A DNA stretch of 43,445 nucleotides, taken from Caulobacter sp. CCH9-E1 (GTDB taxonomy: Bacteria; Pseudomonadota; Alphaproteobacteria; Caulobacterales; Caulobacteraceae). The DNA lies in the NCBI RefSeq assembly GCF_001556515.1, contig NZ_LSJA01000055.1, forward strand, positions 1 through 43,445. Reading direction: 5' to 3'. Shown in pieces: positions 30,525-41,163 of the stretch. A program made the position numbers and the translations under genes. Each line of letters opens with the position of its first letter. Position 1 is the first letter of the stretch. The notes under the pieces are model-generated. The model was not told the DNA's origin. It was given only the letters and a program-made list of their open reading frames with translations, and made no database searches.

Positions 30525-31502
30525 ATGCAGACTAAGCCCAGTCCGATCCCGGCCAACACGCCGCTGCCGTCGCTGATGAACGTCAAGGCGGACGAGACCA
30601 TGTTAGGCCACTTCCTGGACTGGCTGGGCAAGCTGGCCGTCAATCTCGTGGTCGCCGGCCTGATCCTGGCGGTAACCTTCTGGGCCGCGGGTTGGGCGGC
30701 GCGGTTCATGCGGCGGACGCTCGGCCGCGTGCACCGAAGTTCGCCGGACCCCACGCTGGAGAGCTTCAGCGCCTCGCTGGCGCGCTATGCGGTGATCGCG
30801 GTCGGCCTCGTGGCCGTGCTTCAGCAACTGGGCGTGCAGGCCACCTCGATCCTGGCGGTGCTGGGCGCGGCCTCGCTGGCCATCGGTCTCGCCCTGCAAG
30901 GCGCTCTGTCGAACGTGGCGGCGGGCGTGATGATCCTGCTGTTCCGGCCGTACCGCCTCGGCGACGTGATCGAGACCGCGACGCGCCAGGGCACGGTCAA
31001 GTCGCTGGACCTGCTGTTCACCGAGATCGCCACGCCGGACAACGTCAAGGTGATGATCCCCAACAGCAAGGTGTTCGGGGATGTGATCCTGAACTATTCG
31101 ACCCATCGCCATCGCCGGGCCGACGTGCTGTTCAAGGTGCCGCTGAAGACGGACCTCGTCCTCGTGCTCAAGCGCCTGCGCGAGCGCGCCGAGAACGATC
31201 CTCGCATCCACCAGGACCCCGCGCCGATGATCGAGGTGACCGACCTTTCGGAACTCTTCGCCCAGGCGGCGATCAGGGTCTGGACCTCCGCGGCGGACTT
31301 CGGGCCCGTGAAGACGGACCTGATGCTTTCGGCCCACCTGCTGGCCGAGAACCCCGAGCGCGCCGACCTGCCGGCGCCGCGCCCCTCCAAAGCCACGGAC
31401 CCCTCTCCCGCCATGCCCGGCGAGGGCGAGCACCACCTGCTGAGCTTGATCAAGACGCGTCGCAAGCGTTCGACGGGGACAGCGTCCAAGCCCGAAGCCT
31501 AG
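30525..31502 (+). CDS. mscS: Small-conductance mechanosensitive channel (MscS family)
   Basis: A 325-residue MscS-type inner-membrane channel that opens on membrane tension. Three hydrophobic helices are visible: about residues 35-55 (LAVNLVVAGLILAVTFWAAG), 82-102 (YAVIAVGLVAVLQQLG) and the pore helix about 108-150 with SLAIGLALQGALSNVAAGVMILLFRPYRLGDVIE. The cytoplasmic vestibule follows with NSKVFGDVILNYSTH. The C-terminal tail beyond about residue 270 is Pro/Ala-rich and charged. I chose ATG 30525 over the TTG at 30489. It is divergent from the aminotransferase gene. It is the second osmotic safety valve in the window after mscL. Confidence 0.94.
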   Translation: MQTKPSPIPANTPLPSLMNVKADETMLGHFLDWLGKLAVNLVVAGLILAVTFWAAGWAARFMRRTLGRVHRSSPDPTLESFSASLARYAVIAVGLVAVLQQLGVQATSILAVLGAASLAIGLALQGALSNVAAGVMILLFRPYRLGDVIETATRQGTVKSLDLLFTEIATPDNVKVMIPNSKVFGDVILNYSTHRHRRADVLFKVPLKTDLVLVLKRLRERAENDPRIHQDPAPMIEVTDLSELFAQAAIRVWTSAADFGPVKTDLMLSAHLLAENPERADLPAPRPSKATDPSPAMPGEGEHHLLSLIKTRRKRSTGTASKPEA

Positions 31503-31507
31503 GTTCG

Positions 31508-31699
31508 ATGAGCCACGCCGGCGAAAGCCGCGGCCTGTCGATCGAAGCCGGCTGCGCCTACTGCATCGACGGAACCGGCGTCCTGCAGGACTTTTCAAAG
31601 CGTTTCGAGCGCATGGCGCAATAGCGGGAGCGCCGTGGCGACCCGCGCGCGCAGGCCCAGCAGGAGACCATCGCTGACATGGCCAAGATGCCAGCCTGA
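31508..31699 (+). pseudogene. Possible decayed small gene with in-frame TAG
   Basis: From ATG 31508 a frame reads 38 codons (MSHAGESRGLSIEAG..., ending FERMAQ) to TAG at 31622-31624, then continues without another stop for 24 codons of protein-like composition (RAQAQQETIADMAKMPA) to TGA at 31697. I do not recognise it. It begins 5 bases after mscS. It may be a disrupted small gene, a genuine 38-residue peptide or chance. Confidence 0.2.
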
Positions 31700-31734
31700 A
31701 AAGATCATCCAGAGGGGCTGGCGCGCAAGGTCGG

Positions 31735-31959
31735 CTAGGCCGCGCCCTGGCAGTGGGTCCATTCCTGCGCGAACTTCAGGCTAAGACCCGCCTCCTCGAA
31801 CACCACACGGCGAAGCTGCCCCAGGCGCTCGGGCGCGTCGTGGATGATCACGAACGGAAAGCCGTTGTCGGACAGGAAATCGTGCAGGAAGCGCGAGAAC
31901 CGATCGGCCTCTTCGGGCCCGGTAAGGCGGACTTCGGTCTCGGCGATCTGGGGAACCAT
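31735..31959 (-). CDS. Small protein of unknown function, 74 residues
   Basis: A compact, unassigned protein: VPQIAETEVRLTGPEEADRF at the start, then a basic/hydrophobic middle (LHDFLSDNGFPFVIIHDAPERL) and a C-terminal GLSLKFAQEWTHCQGAA. There is no signal peptide or membrane helix. The ATG at 31959 has AGAGGG 8 bases upstream, which supports it as a real gene. The longer in-frame reading up to 32616 is only an out-of-frame shadow of the transaldolase gene. Its neighbours are mscS and transaldolase. I do not recognise a family; the size and pattern could fit a small alpha/beta domain. Confidence 0.6.
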   Translation of the reverse strand: MVPQIAETEVRLTGPEEADRFSRFLHDFLSDNGFPFVIIHDAPERLGQLRRVVFEEAGLSLKFAQEWTHCQGAA

Positions 31960-32099
31960 GAGCGTGGCCCTCTGTGAGCGGACCACTTTTAACGCGCGAA
32001 CTCGCCGCTGCGAACCAGCTTCGCTATAGCGAAATAAACTGTGATCACTTGATCGCTTCACGGGCGAGCCAAACGCCCGCCCGGAAACGACGTAAAGCC

Positions 32100-32753
32100 T
32101 TACAGGATGGACTGCCCCGTCGAGGCCCAGTCCTTCAGGAACTGCTCCAGGCCCTTGTCGGTCAGCGGGTGCTTGTAAAGATCCGTGAACACCGCCGGCG
32201 GGATCGTCACCACGTCGGCGCCGACGATGGCGGCTTCCTTGACGTGGGTGGCGTTGCGCACCGAAGCGGCCAGGATCTCGGTCTCGTAGCCGTAATTGTC
32301 GTAGATCGCGCGGATGTCGCGGATCAGGTCCATGCCGTCGAAGCCGTAGTCGTCCAGGCGGCCGATGAATGGCGAGACGAAGGTCGCCCCGGCCTTGGCG
32401 GCCAGCAGCGCCTGGGTCGGCGAGAAGCACAGCGTGACGTTGGTCTTGATCTCTTCGTCGGCGAAGGCGGCGCAGGCGATCAGGCCGTCGCGTGTCAGGG
32501 GGATCTTCACGACGACGTTCGGCGCGATCGCCGCCAGTTTCTTGCCTTCGGCGATCATGGCCTCGGCGGTGGTCGCGGCGACCTCGGCGCTGATCGGACC
32601 CGGGACGATGTCGCAAATCTCGGCGATCACCTCGAGCATGGGACGGCCCGACTTAGCGATCAGGGTCGGATTGGTGGTCACGCCATCGATCAGGCCGGTG
32701 GAGGCTAGGTCGGCGATGACCTTGGTGTCGGTGCTGTCGAGGAAGATCTGCAT
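32100..32753 (-). CDS. tal: Transaldolase, small FSA-like type
   Basis: A 217-residue transaldolase of the short TalC/FSA group, which transfers a dihydroxyacetone unit between sugar phosphates in the non-oxidative pentose-phosphate pathway. The Schiff-base lysine is Lys83 in [35 protein letters not shown] and [13 protein letters not shown] are standard family segments. Some relatives are fructose-6-phosphate aldolases, and sequence alone does not separate the two activities here. Transketolase lies 6.4 kb away in the same window, which favours the transaldolase role. Confidence 0.93.
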   Translation of the reverse strand: MQIFLDSTDTKVIADLASTGLIDGVTTNPTLIAKSGRPMLEVIAEICDIVPGPISAEVAATTAEAMIAEGKKLAAIAPNVVVKIPLTRDGLIACAAFADEEIKTNVTLCFSPTQALLAAKAGATFVSPFIGRLDDYGFDGMDLIRDIRAIYDNYGYETEILAASVRNATHVKEAAIVGADVVTIPPAVFTDLYKHPLTDKGLEQFLKDWASTGQSIL

Positions 32754-32822
32754 GGTCGCTCGCGCTGGATTTCTTGGGGAACTCGTCCCGGTTTATCGCG
32801 CGCGCGGGCGGGACGCCAGCCG

Positions 32823-33704
32823 CTAGACGGCCAGACCGGAAGCGATCAGCCGATCCGCCGTGCGCTCAACCGCCGCGCGCCAGGGCTCGGGCTCGAAGCC
32901 GAAAACGGCGCGCAGCTTAGCGGTATCGAGCGGCGACCGCGGCGGCCGTGGCGCGGGCTCGGCGAAAGCCGCCTGCGTCGTGGGCTCGATCCGGGCTCGC
33001 GCCTGCGGATCGCGGTCGATCGCCGCCTTGGCGAAGTCGAAACGGCTGGTCTCGCCCGCGTTGGCGAAGTGAAAGAGACCGAACGCCGGGTCATCCGCCG
33101 GCGCGCCGGCCCAGCGCGGCGCGGTCGCGACCAGAAAGGCGGCCAGGGCCTCGCCGTCCGTGGGCGAGCCGAACTGGTCAGCGACGACCCGCAGCACATC
33201 GCGCTCCCGCGCCAGCCGCAGCATGAAGCTGACATAGTTGCGGCCGTAGCGGGAAAAGACCCAGGAGACACGCAGCACGACGGTGCGGGGATGGGCCAGT
33301 ACAGCCTGCTCGCCGGCCAGCTTGGAGCGACCATAGGCGTTGATGGGCCGCGCTTCGTCGGTCTCGACATAGGGGCGATCCGTCACGCCATCGAACACCG
33401 CGTCGGTCGAGAGGTGGACGAACGGCAGACCCCGCGCCGCGCAGGCCTCCGCCATCACGTCCGGCGCGATCGCGTTGACGGTAAACGCTTCGTCTGGACG
33501 CGCCTCGGCGGGATCGACCTGGGTGAAGGCGGCTGTATTGAGGACGAGATCGCAGTCGGCCTCCCGGATCGCCTCCCGGATTTGCTCAGCGTTCTCGAGG
33601 TCGCATTCGGCGCGGGATAGCGCGGTCACCTCGACGCTTTCACGGGCGGCCGCCTGGACGGCGGTGGCGACCTGCCCAGTCCTGCCGAACTGCAGGACCT
33701 TCAT
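32823..33704 (-). CDS. rfbD: dTDP-4-dehydrorhamnose reductase-like protein
   Basis: A 293-residue SDR of the RmlD type, which with NAD(P)H reduces dTDP-4-keto-rhamnose to dTDP-rhamnose, a precursor of LPS O-antigen and other surface glycans. MKVLQFGRTGQVA is the nucleotide-binding loop (slightly divergent from GxxGQLG), VLNTAAFTQVDPAEARP and the catalytic YGRSK (Tyr and Lys) are in place, and ADQFGSPT fits the substrate region. The ATG overlaps the stop of the HAD gene upstream (ATGA), so they are co-translated. No rmlA, rmlB or rmlC is present in the window, so the true substrate could be another 4-keto sugar. Confidence 0.9.
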   Translation of the reverse strand: MKVLQFGRTGQVATAVQAAARESVEVTALSRAECDLENAEQIREAIREADCDLVLNTAAFTQVDPAEARPDEAFTVNAIAPDVMAEACAARGLPFVHLSTDAVFDGVTDRPYVETDEARPINAYGRSKLAGEQAVLAHPRTVVLRVSWVFSRYGRNYVSFMLRLARERDVLRVVADQFGSPTDGEALAAFLVATAPRWAGAPADDPAFGLFHFANAGETSRFDFAKAAIDRDPQARARIEPTTQAAFAEPAPRPPRSPLDTAKLRAVFGFEPEPWRAAVERTADRLIASGLAV

Positions 33705-34246
33705 TTCAGTTCTGGAACGCGATCGCCGAGCACCTGGGCGACGAAAGCCCGCAGGTTGCCGCCCTTGAACAGATAGCCAGGCATGCCGGCGCGGTTGCCC
33801 GCCTCCACGTCGATGTGACGATCGCCGATGATCACGGCCTCTTCCGGCTTCAGGTTCCAGTCGGCCAGCCCCCGCAGGATCATGCCCGGATTGGGCTTGC
33901 GATCGGGGTGATCGGCCACGCGATAGGCCTCCACGATCGCCGCTTCATGGAAGGGGGAATAGTAGAAGGCGTTGATCTGTCCGCCGAGCTCGGCAAGCTG
34001 GTCCTGCATGGCGTCGTGGAAACGGTCCATGGCCGCCTCGTCGAAATAACCCCGGCCGATGCCCGACTGGTTCGTGACGACCAGGACTTTCAGGCCCGCC
34101 TTGCTGATCGCCGCCACGGCCTCCCGGGCGCCTTCTATCCAGTCCAGCCGTGCTGGATCAAAGACATAGCCGTGATCGATGTTCAGGACGCCATCGCGGT
34201 CCAGGAACACGGCCTTCAGGGGCGGAAGATCAGAGGCGCCGGTCAT
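33701..34246 (-). CDS. HAD-IIIA phosphatase, GmhB-like
   Basis: A 181-residue HAD-superfamily phosphatase like GmhB, the heptose-1,7-bisphosphate phosphatase of LPS core synthesis. Motif I is FLDRDGVLNIDHGY (nucleophile and acid Asp), motif II is VVTNQSGIGRGYFDE, and motif III/IV is RKPNPGM with IIGDRHIDVEAGNRAG. The zinc-binding cysteines that E. coli GmhB has between motifs II and III are missing: YYSPFH replaces CPHH and HPDRKP replaces CDCRKP. The enzyme may therefore lack the structural zinc or act on a different sugar bisphosphate. ATG 34246 is preferred. Its stop overlaps the rmlD-like start by 4 bases. It is divergent from the AGE gene. Confidence 0.88.
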   Translation of the reverse strand: MTGASDLPPLKAVFLDRDGVLNIDHGYVFDPARLDWIEGAREAVAAISKAGLKVLVVTNQSGIGRGYFDEAAMDRFHDAMQDQLAELGGQINAFYYSPFHEAAIVEAYRVADHPDRKPNPGMILRGLADWNLKPEEAVIIGDRHIDVEAGNRAGMPGYLFKGGNLRAFVAQVLGDRVPELK

Positions 34247-34292
34247 GCCTTGAGCAGTACCGCGCGCGAAACGAATTCGCCAGACCACTGTC

Positions 34293-34321
34293 TTGGCTCG
34301 ACACGGATTGCGCTCTAGAAG
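34293..34321 (+). promoter_or_regulatory. Candidate promoter of the AGE-family gene
   Basis: TTGGCTC (34293-34299), 14 bases, TCTAGAAG (34314-34321) fits the TTGACGS-N10-14-GCTANAWC pattern with the CTA-x-A-W core intact. Transcription would begin near 34327, leaving room for the AGGGAAA ribosome-binding site before the ATG at 34348. Confidence 0.45.
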
Positions 34322-34347
34322 GACCTATATCTCAGGGAAATTCCTCG

Positions 34348-35508
34348 ATGACGAACGCCCTCGCCGACGCCGCCCGCCTGCGCGACCGCCTCAAGACCTG
34401 GGCGACCGAGGCGGCCTACCCACTTTGGTGGACGGTCGGGGCGGACCACGAAAAGGGCGGCTTTTTCGAGAAGCTCGACCTCGAAGGCGCGCCGGTCGAC
34501 GGCCCACGCCGAGGGCGCGTCCTGCCGCGCCAGATTTTCTCGTTCGCCATCGCTGGCGATCTCGGCTGGACCGGCCCTTGGCGCGAAGCTGTCGAGCACG
34601 GACTGTCGTTCTACCTCTCCGCCTACCGCCGCCCCGACGGCCTTTTCCGGACCCTGATCGGCCCGAACGGCGAGAGCCTGGACGAGACGGCGGAGCTTTA
34701 CGACCAAGCCTTCGCCATGTTCGCCCTGGCGGGCGTCGCCAAGGCGCTGCCGGCGCGCGCGGCCGAGGCCAAGGCGATCGCCGTCGAGGTGCGCGAAAAG
34801 CTGATCACCGAGCGCAAGCATCCGGTCGCGGGTTTCCACCAGTCCAACCCGCCGACCGCGCCGCTGCAGTCCAACCCGCACATGCACCTGTTCGAGGCCA
34901 TGCTGGCCTGGACGACGATCGACGACGATCCGGCCTGGCGCGCCCTGGCGGACGAAATCGCCGAACTGGCGCTCGCCAAGTTCATCGACGGCAAGAGCGG
35001 TCAGCTGCGCGAATTCTTCGACCTGGACTGGAACGCCGCGCCGGGCGTCGAGGGCCGCATCTGCGAACCGGGGCACCAGTTCGAGTGGGGCTGGCTGCTG
35101 CTGCGCTGGGGCAAGCTGGCCGGCCGCCTCGACGCAACCAAGGCCGCCTTGCGCATGATCGACGACGCCGAGTCCAAGGGCGTCGACCTGGCGCGTGGCG
35201 TGGCGATCAACGCCCTGCTCGACGATTTCTCGATCCATGACAACGGCGCGCGGCTTTGGCCGCAGACCGAGCGGATCAAGGCCGCCGTGCTGGCGGCCGA
35301 GATCACGGGAGAGGCCAAGTACTGGGACATGGCCGCCGCCGGCGCGGAGGGTCTGCTGACCTATCTGCGGACGCCGGTCCCAGGCCTGTGGCGCGACAAG
35401 TACCAGCCCGACGAGACCTTCGTGGAGGAGCCGGCGCCGGCCAGCTCCTTCTACCATATCGCGCTGGCGATCCTGGAGCTCGACAGGACGATCAGCGCGC
35501 AGGCGTAG
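34348..35508 (+). CDS. AGE-family sugar isomerase/epimerase (mannose-6-phosphate isomerase-like)
   Basis: A 386-residue (alpha/alpha)6-barrel protein of the N-acylglucosamine 2-epimerase family, which interconverts aldoses and ketoses or epimerises at C2. Hallmarks are YPLWWTVGADHEKGGFFE, LDETAELYDQAFAMFALAG, QSNPHMHLFEAMLAW (catalytic-site His) and EPGHQFEWGWLLLRW (second His). The start ATG has AGGGAAA 8 bases upstream. Next to ManC, with which it converges after 7 bases, the likely role is mannose-6-phosphate isomerase supplying GDP-mannose synthesis, an inference from neighbourhood. A true N-acylglucosamine 2-epimerase or mannose isomerase is the alternative. Confidence 0.87.
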   Translation: MTNALADAARLRDRLKTWATEAAYPLWWTVGADHEKGGFFEKLDLEGAPVDGPRRGRVLPRQIFSFAIAGDLGWTGPWREAVEHGLSFYLSAYRRPDGLFRTLIGPNGESLDETAELYDQAFAMFALAGVAKALPARAAEAKAIAVEVREKLITERKHPVAGFHQSNPPTAPLQSNPHMHLFEAMLAWTTIDDDPAWRALADEIAELALAKFIDGKSGQLREFFDLDWNAAPGVEGRICEPGHQFEWGWLLLRWGKLAGRLDATKAALRMIDDAESKGVDLARGVAINALLDDFSIHDNGARLWPQTERIKAAVLAAEITGEAKYWDMAAAGAEGLLTYLRTPVPGLWRDKYQPDETFVEEPAPASSFYHIALAILELDRTISAQA

Positions 35509-35515
35509 GCGAGAC

Positions 35516-36826
35516 CTATCGCGGGCGAGTGACCAGCAGGGTCGCCGCCCCGATGGCGCGGGCGCGCACCTCGTCCTCCAGAGGGACCACCGCACCGGCG
35601 GCGTAGACGTCGCCGTCCATCTCGAGAACGCCCTCGAGCACCTGGATCGTCGACGCCGGCAGGACGAAATCGTCGCCTGCCGAGGCCCGTCGCAGTTCGA
35701 CGTCGAACCCGTCGGTCGAGACGAGGGTCTCGGTCCCGCTGGGCGAGGCGCTGCGGCGCGAGGCGATCGAACGCCCCTTGGCCTTGAGGCCGTCGACGAG
35801 CGTCTTGACCGCCTGGCTGTCCTTGCGATGACAGACCAGCACCGCGTCCGGCTCGACCACCACGACGATGTCGCTGACGCCGATCACGCCGACATAAGGG
35901 CCCGTGGAGCGCACCAGCACGCCCGTCGCGCCGTGCAGGTCGACGTCGCCGGCCCGGGCGTTGCCCTCGCCGTCGCGGGTCGAAGCTTCCCAGATCGCGT
36001 CCCAGGCGCCGAGGTCCGACCAGGCGAAGGCGGCGGGCACGACAGCGGCCTTCTGGGTCCGCTCCATGACCGCGTAGTCCAGCGAGATCTTCTTGGCCTG
36101 GGCGAAAGCCTCGCGATCAAGTCGGCCCACGCCCGCCTCGAGCTCCAGGTCCGCGACGCAGGCCTTGGCGGCGGCGGCCACCGACGGCTCGAACGCCTCG
36201 AACTCGCCCAGCAGGGTCGCGGCCTTGAAGGCGAAGTTGCCGCTGTTCCACAGATAGCCTTCCAGCAGATAGCGCTCGGCGGTGGCCTGATCCGGCTTTT
36301 CGACGAACGCGGCGACCTCGCGCACCGAACCATCCAGCAGCGGCACCCCAGGACGGATGTAGCCGAAGCCGGTGGCCGGAACGGTGGGCTGGACGCCGAA
36401 TGTGACGATCAGGCCCTCTTCGGCCGCCCGCGCCGCCGCCAGCGCCGCTTGTTCAAAAATCTCCGGCTCGGAAATGTGGTGATCGGCCGCCAGCATCAGC
36501 ACCACGCCGTCCGGGTCTTGACGCTCGACATAAGCCGCGGCGGCGGCCACCGCAGGCGCGGAGTCGCGCGCTTCCGGCTCGACCAGGATCGTGGTCCAGG
36601 CGCCGATCTCGGCGGTCTGTTCGGCGACGAAGCCGACCATGGCCTCGCCGGTGACCACCACCACCTCGGCCACGCCGGGAATGTCCTTCACCCGCAGCAC
36701 CGTCTCCTGGAACGAGGAACGGTGGCCGACCAGCTTCAGGAACTGTTTGGGTTGGTCGCTTCGCGAGGCGGGCCACAGACGCGTGCCCGAACCGCCGCAC
36801 AAGATCACTGGATAGATCGCAGCCAA
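35516..36826 (-). CDS. manC: Mannose-1-phosphate guanylyltransferase
   Basis: ManC (436 residues) makes GDP-mannose from mannose-1-phosphate and GTP for surface polysaccharides. The N-terminal nucleotidyltransferase domain (about 1-290) has the pyrophosphorylase signature LCGGSGTRLWPASR, the PKQFLKL segment and FVEKP. About residues 360-436 form a cupin-like tail but lack the QxHxHRAEHW motif of bifunctional PMI-GMP enzymes, so isomerase activity must come from another protein, plausibly the neighbouring AGE-family one. The start is TTG at 36826, supported by GGGGAT 7 bases upstream and by the family start (A)IYPVILCGGSG. It is divergent-free of nadE: both run leftwards, with nadE upstream. 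Confidence 0.94.
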   Translation of the reverse strand: MAAIYPVILCGGSGTRLWPASRSDQPKQFLKLVGHRSSFQETVLRVKDIPGVAEVVVVTGEAMVGFVAEQTAEIGAWTTILVEPEARDSAPAVAAAAAYVERQDPDGVVLMLAADHHISEPEIFEQAALAAARAAEEGLIVTFGVQPTVPATGFGYIRPGVPLLDGSVREVAAFVEKPDQATAERYLLEGYLWNSGNFAFKAATLLGEFEAFEPSVAAAAKACVADLELEAGVGRLDREAFAQAKKISLDYAVMERTQKAAVVPAAFAWSDLGAWDAIWEASTRDGEGNARAGDVDLHGATGVLVRSTGPYVGVIGVSDIVVVVEPDAVLVCHRKDSQAVKTLVDGLKAKGRSIASRRSASPSGTETLVSTDGFDVELRRASAGDDFVLPASTIQVLEGVLEMDGDVYAAGAVVPLEDEVRARAIGAATLLVTRPR

Positions 36827-36920
36827 GACTTAATCCCCACACTCTTCAGTCTTTGCCCCTGATAGGGTGTTATTGCGAAGGGTGCTTAAAGGGAAAGCCG
36901 CCAGTAACGAAGAGTTTTCG

Positions 36921-38975
<2,055 letters not shown>

Positions 38976-38984
38976 CTGACGGCC

Positions 38985-39009
38985 CCTTATGCTGAAAGTG
39001 AGCATAAGG
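38985..39009 (-). promoter_or_regulatory. Perfect 9-bp dyad overlapping the nadE ribosome-binding site
   Basis: CCTTATGCT (38985-38993) and AGCATAAGG (39001-39009) flank 7 bases. On the nadE message the downstream arm supplies AAGG of the ribosome-binding site AAGGGG, so an RNA hairpin could hide it. As DNA it is a typical dimeric-repressor operator; TTATGCT-N7-AGCATAA resembles, from memory only, the motif of NadQ, an NAD-biosynthesis repressor of alphaproteobacteria. Confidence 0.6.
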
Positions 39010-39167
39010 CGAGCTCCAGCTATAACGCCTGCGGAGCCTGTTGCATAGCGCCCACGGCGGGCGTTCGGCTCCCGGATAAAGGCCGTGTCGCGGGTTGACC
39101 CCTCCGGGTTCCCATGCGACTGCGCCGATCGCGCAGCCCTGCAAAACAAAAACAAGACGGAACTTCC

Positions 39168-41129
39168 ATGCCCGTTTCGCCCATCAAGATGGCCGACGCG
39201 ATCCGCGTCCTTTCCATGGACGCCGTGCACAAGGCCAAGTCCGGCCACCAAGGCATGCCGATGGGCATGGCCGACGTGGCGACGGTGCTTTGGAGCAAGT
39301 TCCTGAAGTTCGACGCCTCCAAGCCCGACTGGGCCGACCGCGACCGTTTCGTGCTGTCGGCCGGTCACGGCTCGATGCTGCTCTATTCCCTGCTTCACCT
39401 GACCGGCTTCAAGGCCGTGACGATGAAGGAGATCGAGAACTTCCGTCAGTGGGGCTCGCTGACCCCTGGCCACCCGGAAGTCCACCACACGCCCGGCGTC
39501 GAGACCACGACCGGTCCGCTGGGCCAGGGCCTGGCGACCGCCGTCGGCATGGCGATGGCGGAAGCGCATCTCGCCGCCCGCTTTGGCCATGATCTCGTCG
39601 ACCATCGCACCTGGGTGATCGCTGGCGACGGCTGCCTGATGGAGGGCGTCAGCCACGAAGCCATCAGCATCGCCGGCCGCCTGCGCCTGAAGAAGCTGAC
39701 GGTGCTGTTCGACGACAACAACACCACCATCGACGGCGAGGCCACGATCTCCGAGACCGGCGACCAGGTCGCCCGCTTCAAGGCCGCCGGCTGGGCGGTT
39801 AAGGTTGTCGACGGCCACGACCACGGCAAGATCGCCGCCGCCCTGCGCTGGGCCACCAAGCAGGACCGCCCGACCATGATCGCGTGCAAGACGCTGATCT
39901 CGAAGGGCGCGGGCCCCAAGGAAGGCGACCCCCACAGCCACGGCTACACCCTGTTCGACGACCAGATCAAAGCCGCCCGCGAGGCGATGGGCTGGGACGC
40001 CGCGCCGTTCACCGTGCTCGACGACATCGCCAGGGCCTGGAAGAGCGTCGGCCGTCGCGGCGCCAAGGTTCGCAAGGCCTGGGAAGGCAAGCTGGCCGCC
40101 TCGATCCAGGCCAGCGAGTTCAAGCGCGCCATGGCGGGGGAACTGCCGGCCAACGCCTTCGAGGCCCTGGACGCCCACATCGCCAAGGCCCTGGAGACCA
40201 AGCCGGTCAACGCCACGCGCGTCCACTCCGGCTCGGCCCTGGATCACCTCGTCCCGGTCATCCCCGAGATGATCGGCGGCTCGGCCGACCTGACCGGCTC
40301 GAACAACACCCTGGTCAAGGGCATGGGCGCGTTCGACACGCCCGACTATCAGGGTCGCTACGTCCATTACGGCGTGCGCGAGTTCGGCATGGCCGCGGCC
40401 ATGAACGGCATGTCGCTGCACGGCGGCGTGATCCCCTACTCGGGCACCTTCCTGGCCTTCGCCGACTACAGCCGCGCCGCCATCCGCCTGGGCGCGCTGA
40501 TGGAAGCCCGCGTCATCCACGTGATGACCCACGACTCCATCGGCCTGGGCGAAGACGGCCCGACCCACCAGCCGGTCGAGCATGTCGCCTCCCTGCGCGC
40601 CATCCCGAACCTGCTGGTCTTCCGCCCCGCCGACGCGGTCGAGGCCGCCGAGTGCTGGAAGGTCGCCCTGCAGCAGGCCCGCACCCCTTCGGTGATGACC
40701 CTGTCGCGCCAGAAGACGCCGCACGTCCGCACCCAGGGCGGCGACCTGTCCGCCAAGGGCGCCTACGAACTCCTTCCGGCCGAGGGCGGCGAGGCGCAGG
40801 TGACGATCTTCGCCTCGGGCACCGAGGTCGGCGTCGCGGTCGCCGCGCGCGATATCCTGCAGTCCAAGGGCAAGCCGACCCGCGTCGTCTCGACCCCGTG
40901 CTGGGAGCTGTTCGATAAGCAGGACGCCGCCTACCAGGCCGCCGTCATCGGCAAGGCCCCGGTCCGCGTCGCCGTCGAGGCCGGCGTGCGCATGGGCTGG
41001 GAGCGCTTCATCGGCGAGACCGGCAAGTTCGTCGGCATGAAGAGCTTCGGCGCCTCCGCGCCGTTCGAGGTGCTCTATCAGAAGTTCGGCATCACCGCCG
41101 AAGCCGTGGCCGAAGCGGCGCTGAGCTAA
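39168..41129 (+). CDS. tkt: Transketolase
   Basis: Transketolase (653 residues) moves two-carbon units between sugar phosphates using thiamine diphosphate, linking glycolysis and the pentose-phosphate pathway. The N-terminal ThDP-binding part has [34 protein letters not shown] and the ThDP motif [12 protein letters not shown] with its downstream asparagine (DDNNTTIDG). The middle domain holds the catalytic Glu in [14 protein letters not shown] and [25 protein letters not shown] forms part of the active site, and a C-terminal domain closes the protein. ATG 39168 follows a weak ACGGAA site and matches the family start ([17 protein letters not shown]). It is divergent from nadE. Confidence 0.97.
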   Translation: MPVSPIKMADAIRVLSMDAVHKAKSGHQGMPMGMADVATVLWSKFLKFDASKPDWADRDRFVLSAGHGSMLLYSLLHLTGFKAVTMKEIENFRQWGSLTPGHPEVHHTPGVETTTGPLGQGLATAVGMAMAEAHLAARFGHDLVDHRTWVIAGDGCLMEGVSHEAISIAGRLRLKKLTVLFDDNNTTIDGEATISETGDQVARFKAAGWAVKVVDGHDHGKIAAALRWATKQDRPTMIACKTLISKGAGPKEGDPHSHGYTLFDDQIKAAREAMGWDAAPFTVLDDIARAWKSVGRRGAKVRKAWEGKLAASIQASEFKRAMAGELPANAFEALDAHIAKALETKPVNATRVHSGSALDHLVPVIPEMIGGSADLTGSNNTLVKGMGAFDTPDYQGRYVHYGVREFGMAAAMNGMSLHGGVIPYSGTFLAFADYSRAAIRLGALMEARVIHVMTHDSIGLGEDGPTHQPVEHVASLRAIPNLLVFRPADAVEAAECWKVALQQARTPSVMTLSRQKTPHVRTQGGDLSAKGAYELLPAEGGEAQVTIFASGTEVGVAVAARDILQSKGKPTRVVSTPCWELFDKQDAAYQAAVIGKAPVRVAVEAGVRMGWERFIGETGKFVGMKSFGASAPFEVLYQKFGITAEAVAEAALS

Positions 41130-41137
41130 GCTCCGGA

Positions 41138-41163
41138 CGGGGTGGCGTCAGAACGCCACCCCG
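41138..41163. terminator. Perfect hairpin between tkt and the porin gene
   Basis: CGGGGTGGCGT (41138-41148), loop CAGA, ACGCCACCCCG (41153-41163) form a perfect 11-bp stem. It begins 9 bases after tkt and covers the last codons of the convergent porin gene. No T-run follows, so it may work as a bidirectional transcription block or 3'-end stabiliser. Confidence 0.55.

Noticed and set aside
31960..32616. N-terminal extension of the 74-residue gene
   Set aside because: The extension lies out of frame within the transaldolase gene and has Arg/Asp-rich shadow composition.
38976..40724. N-terminal extension of nadE by 583 codons
   Set aside because: It runs antisense through tkt; the nadE family start at 38975 has a proper ribosome-binding site.
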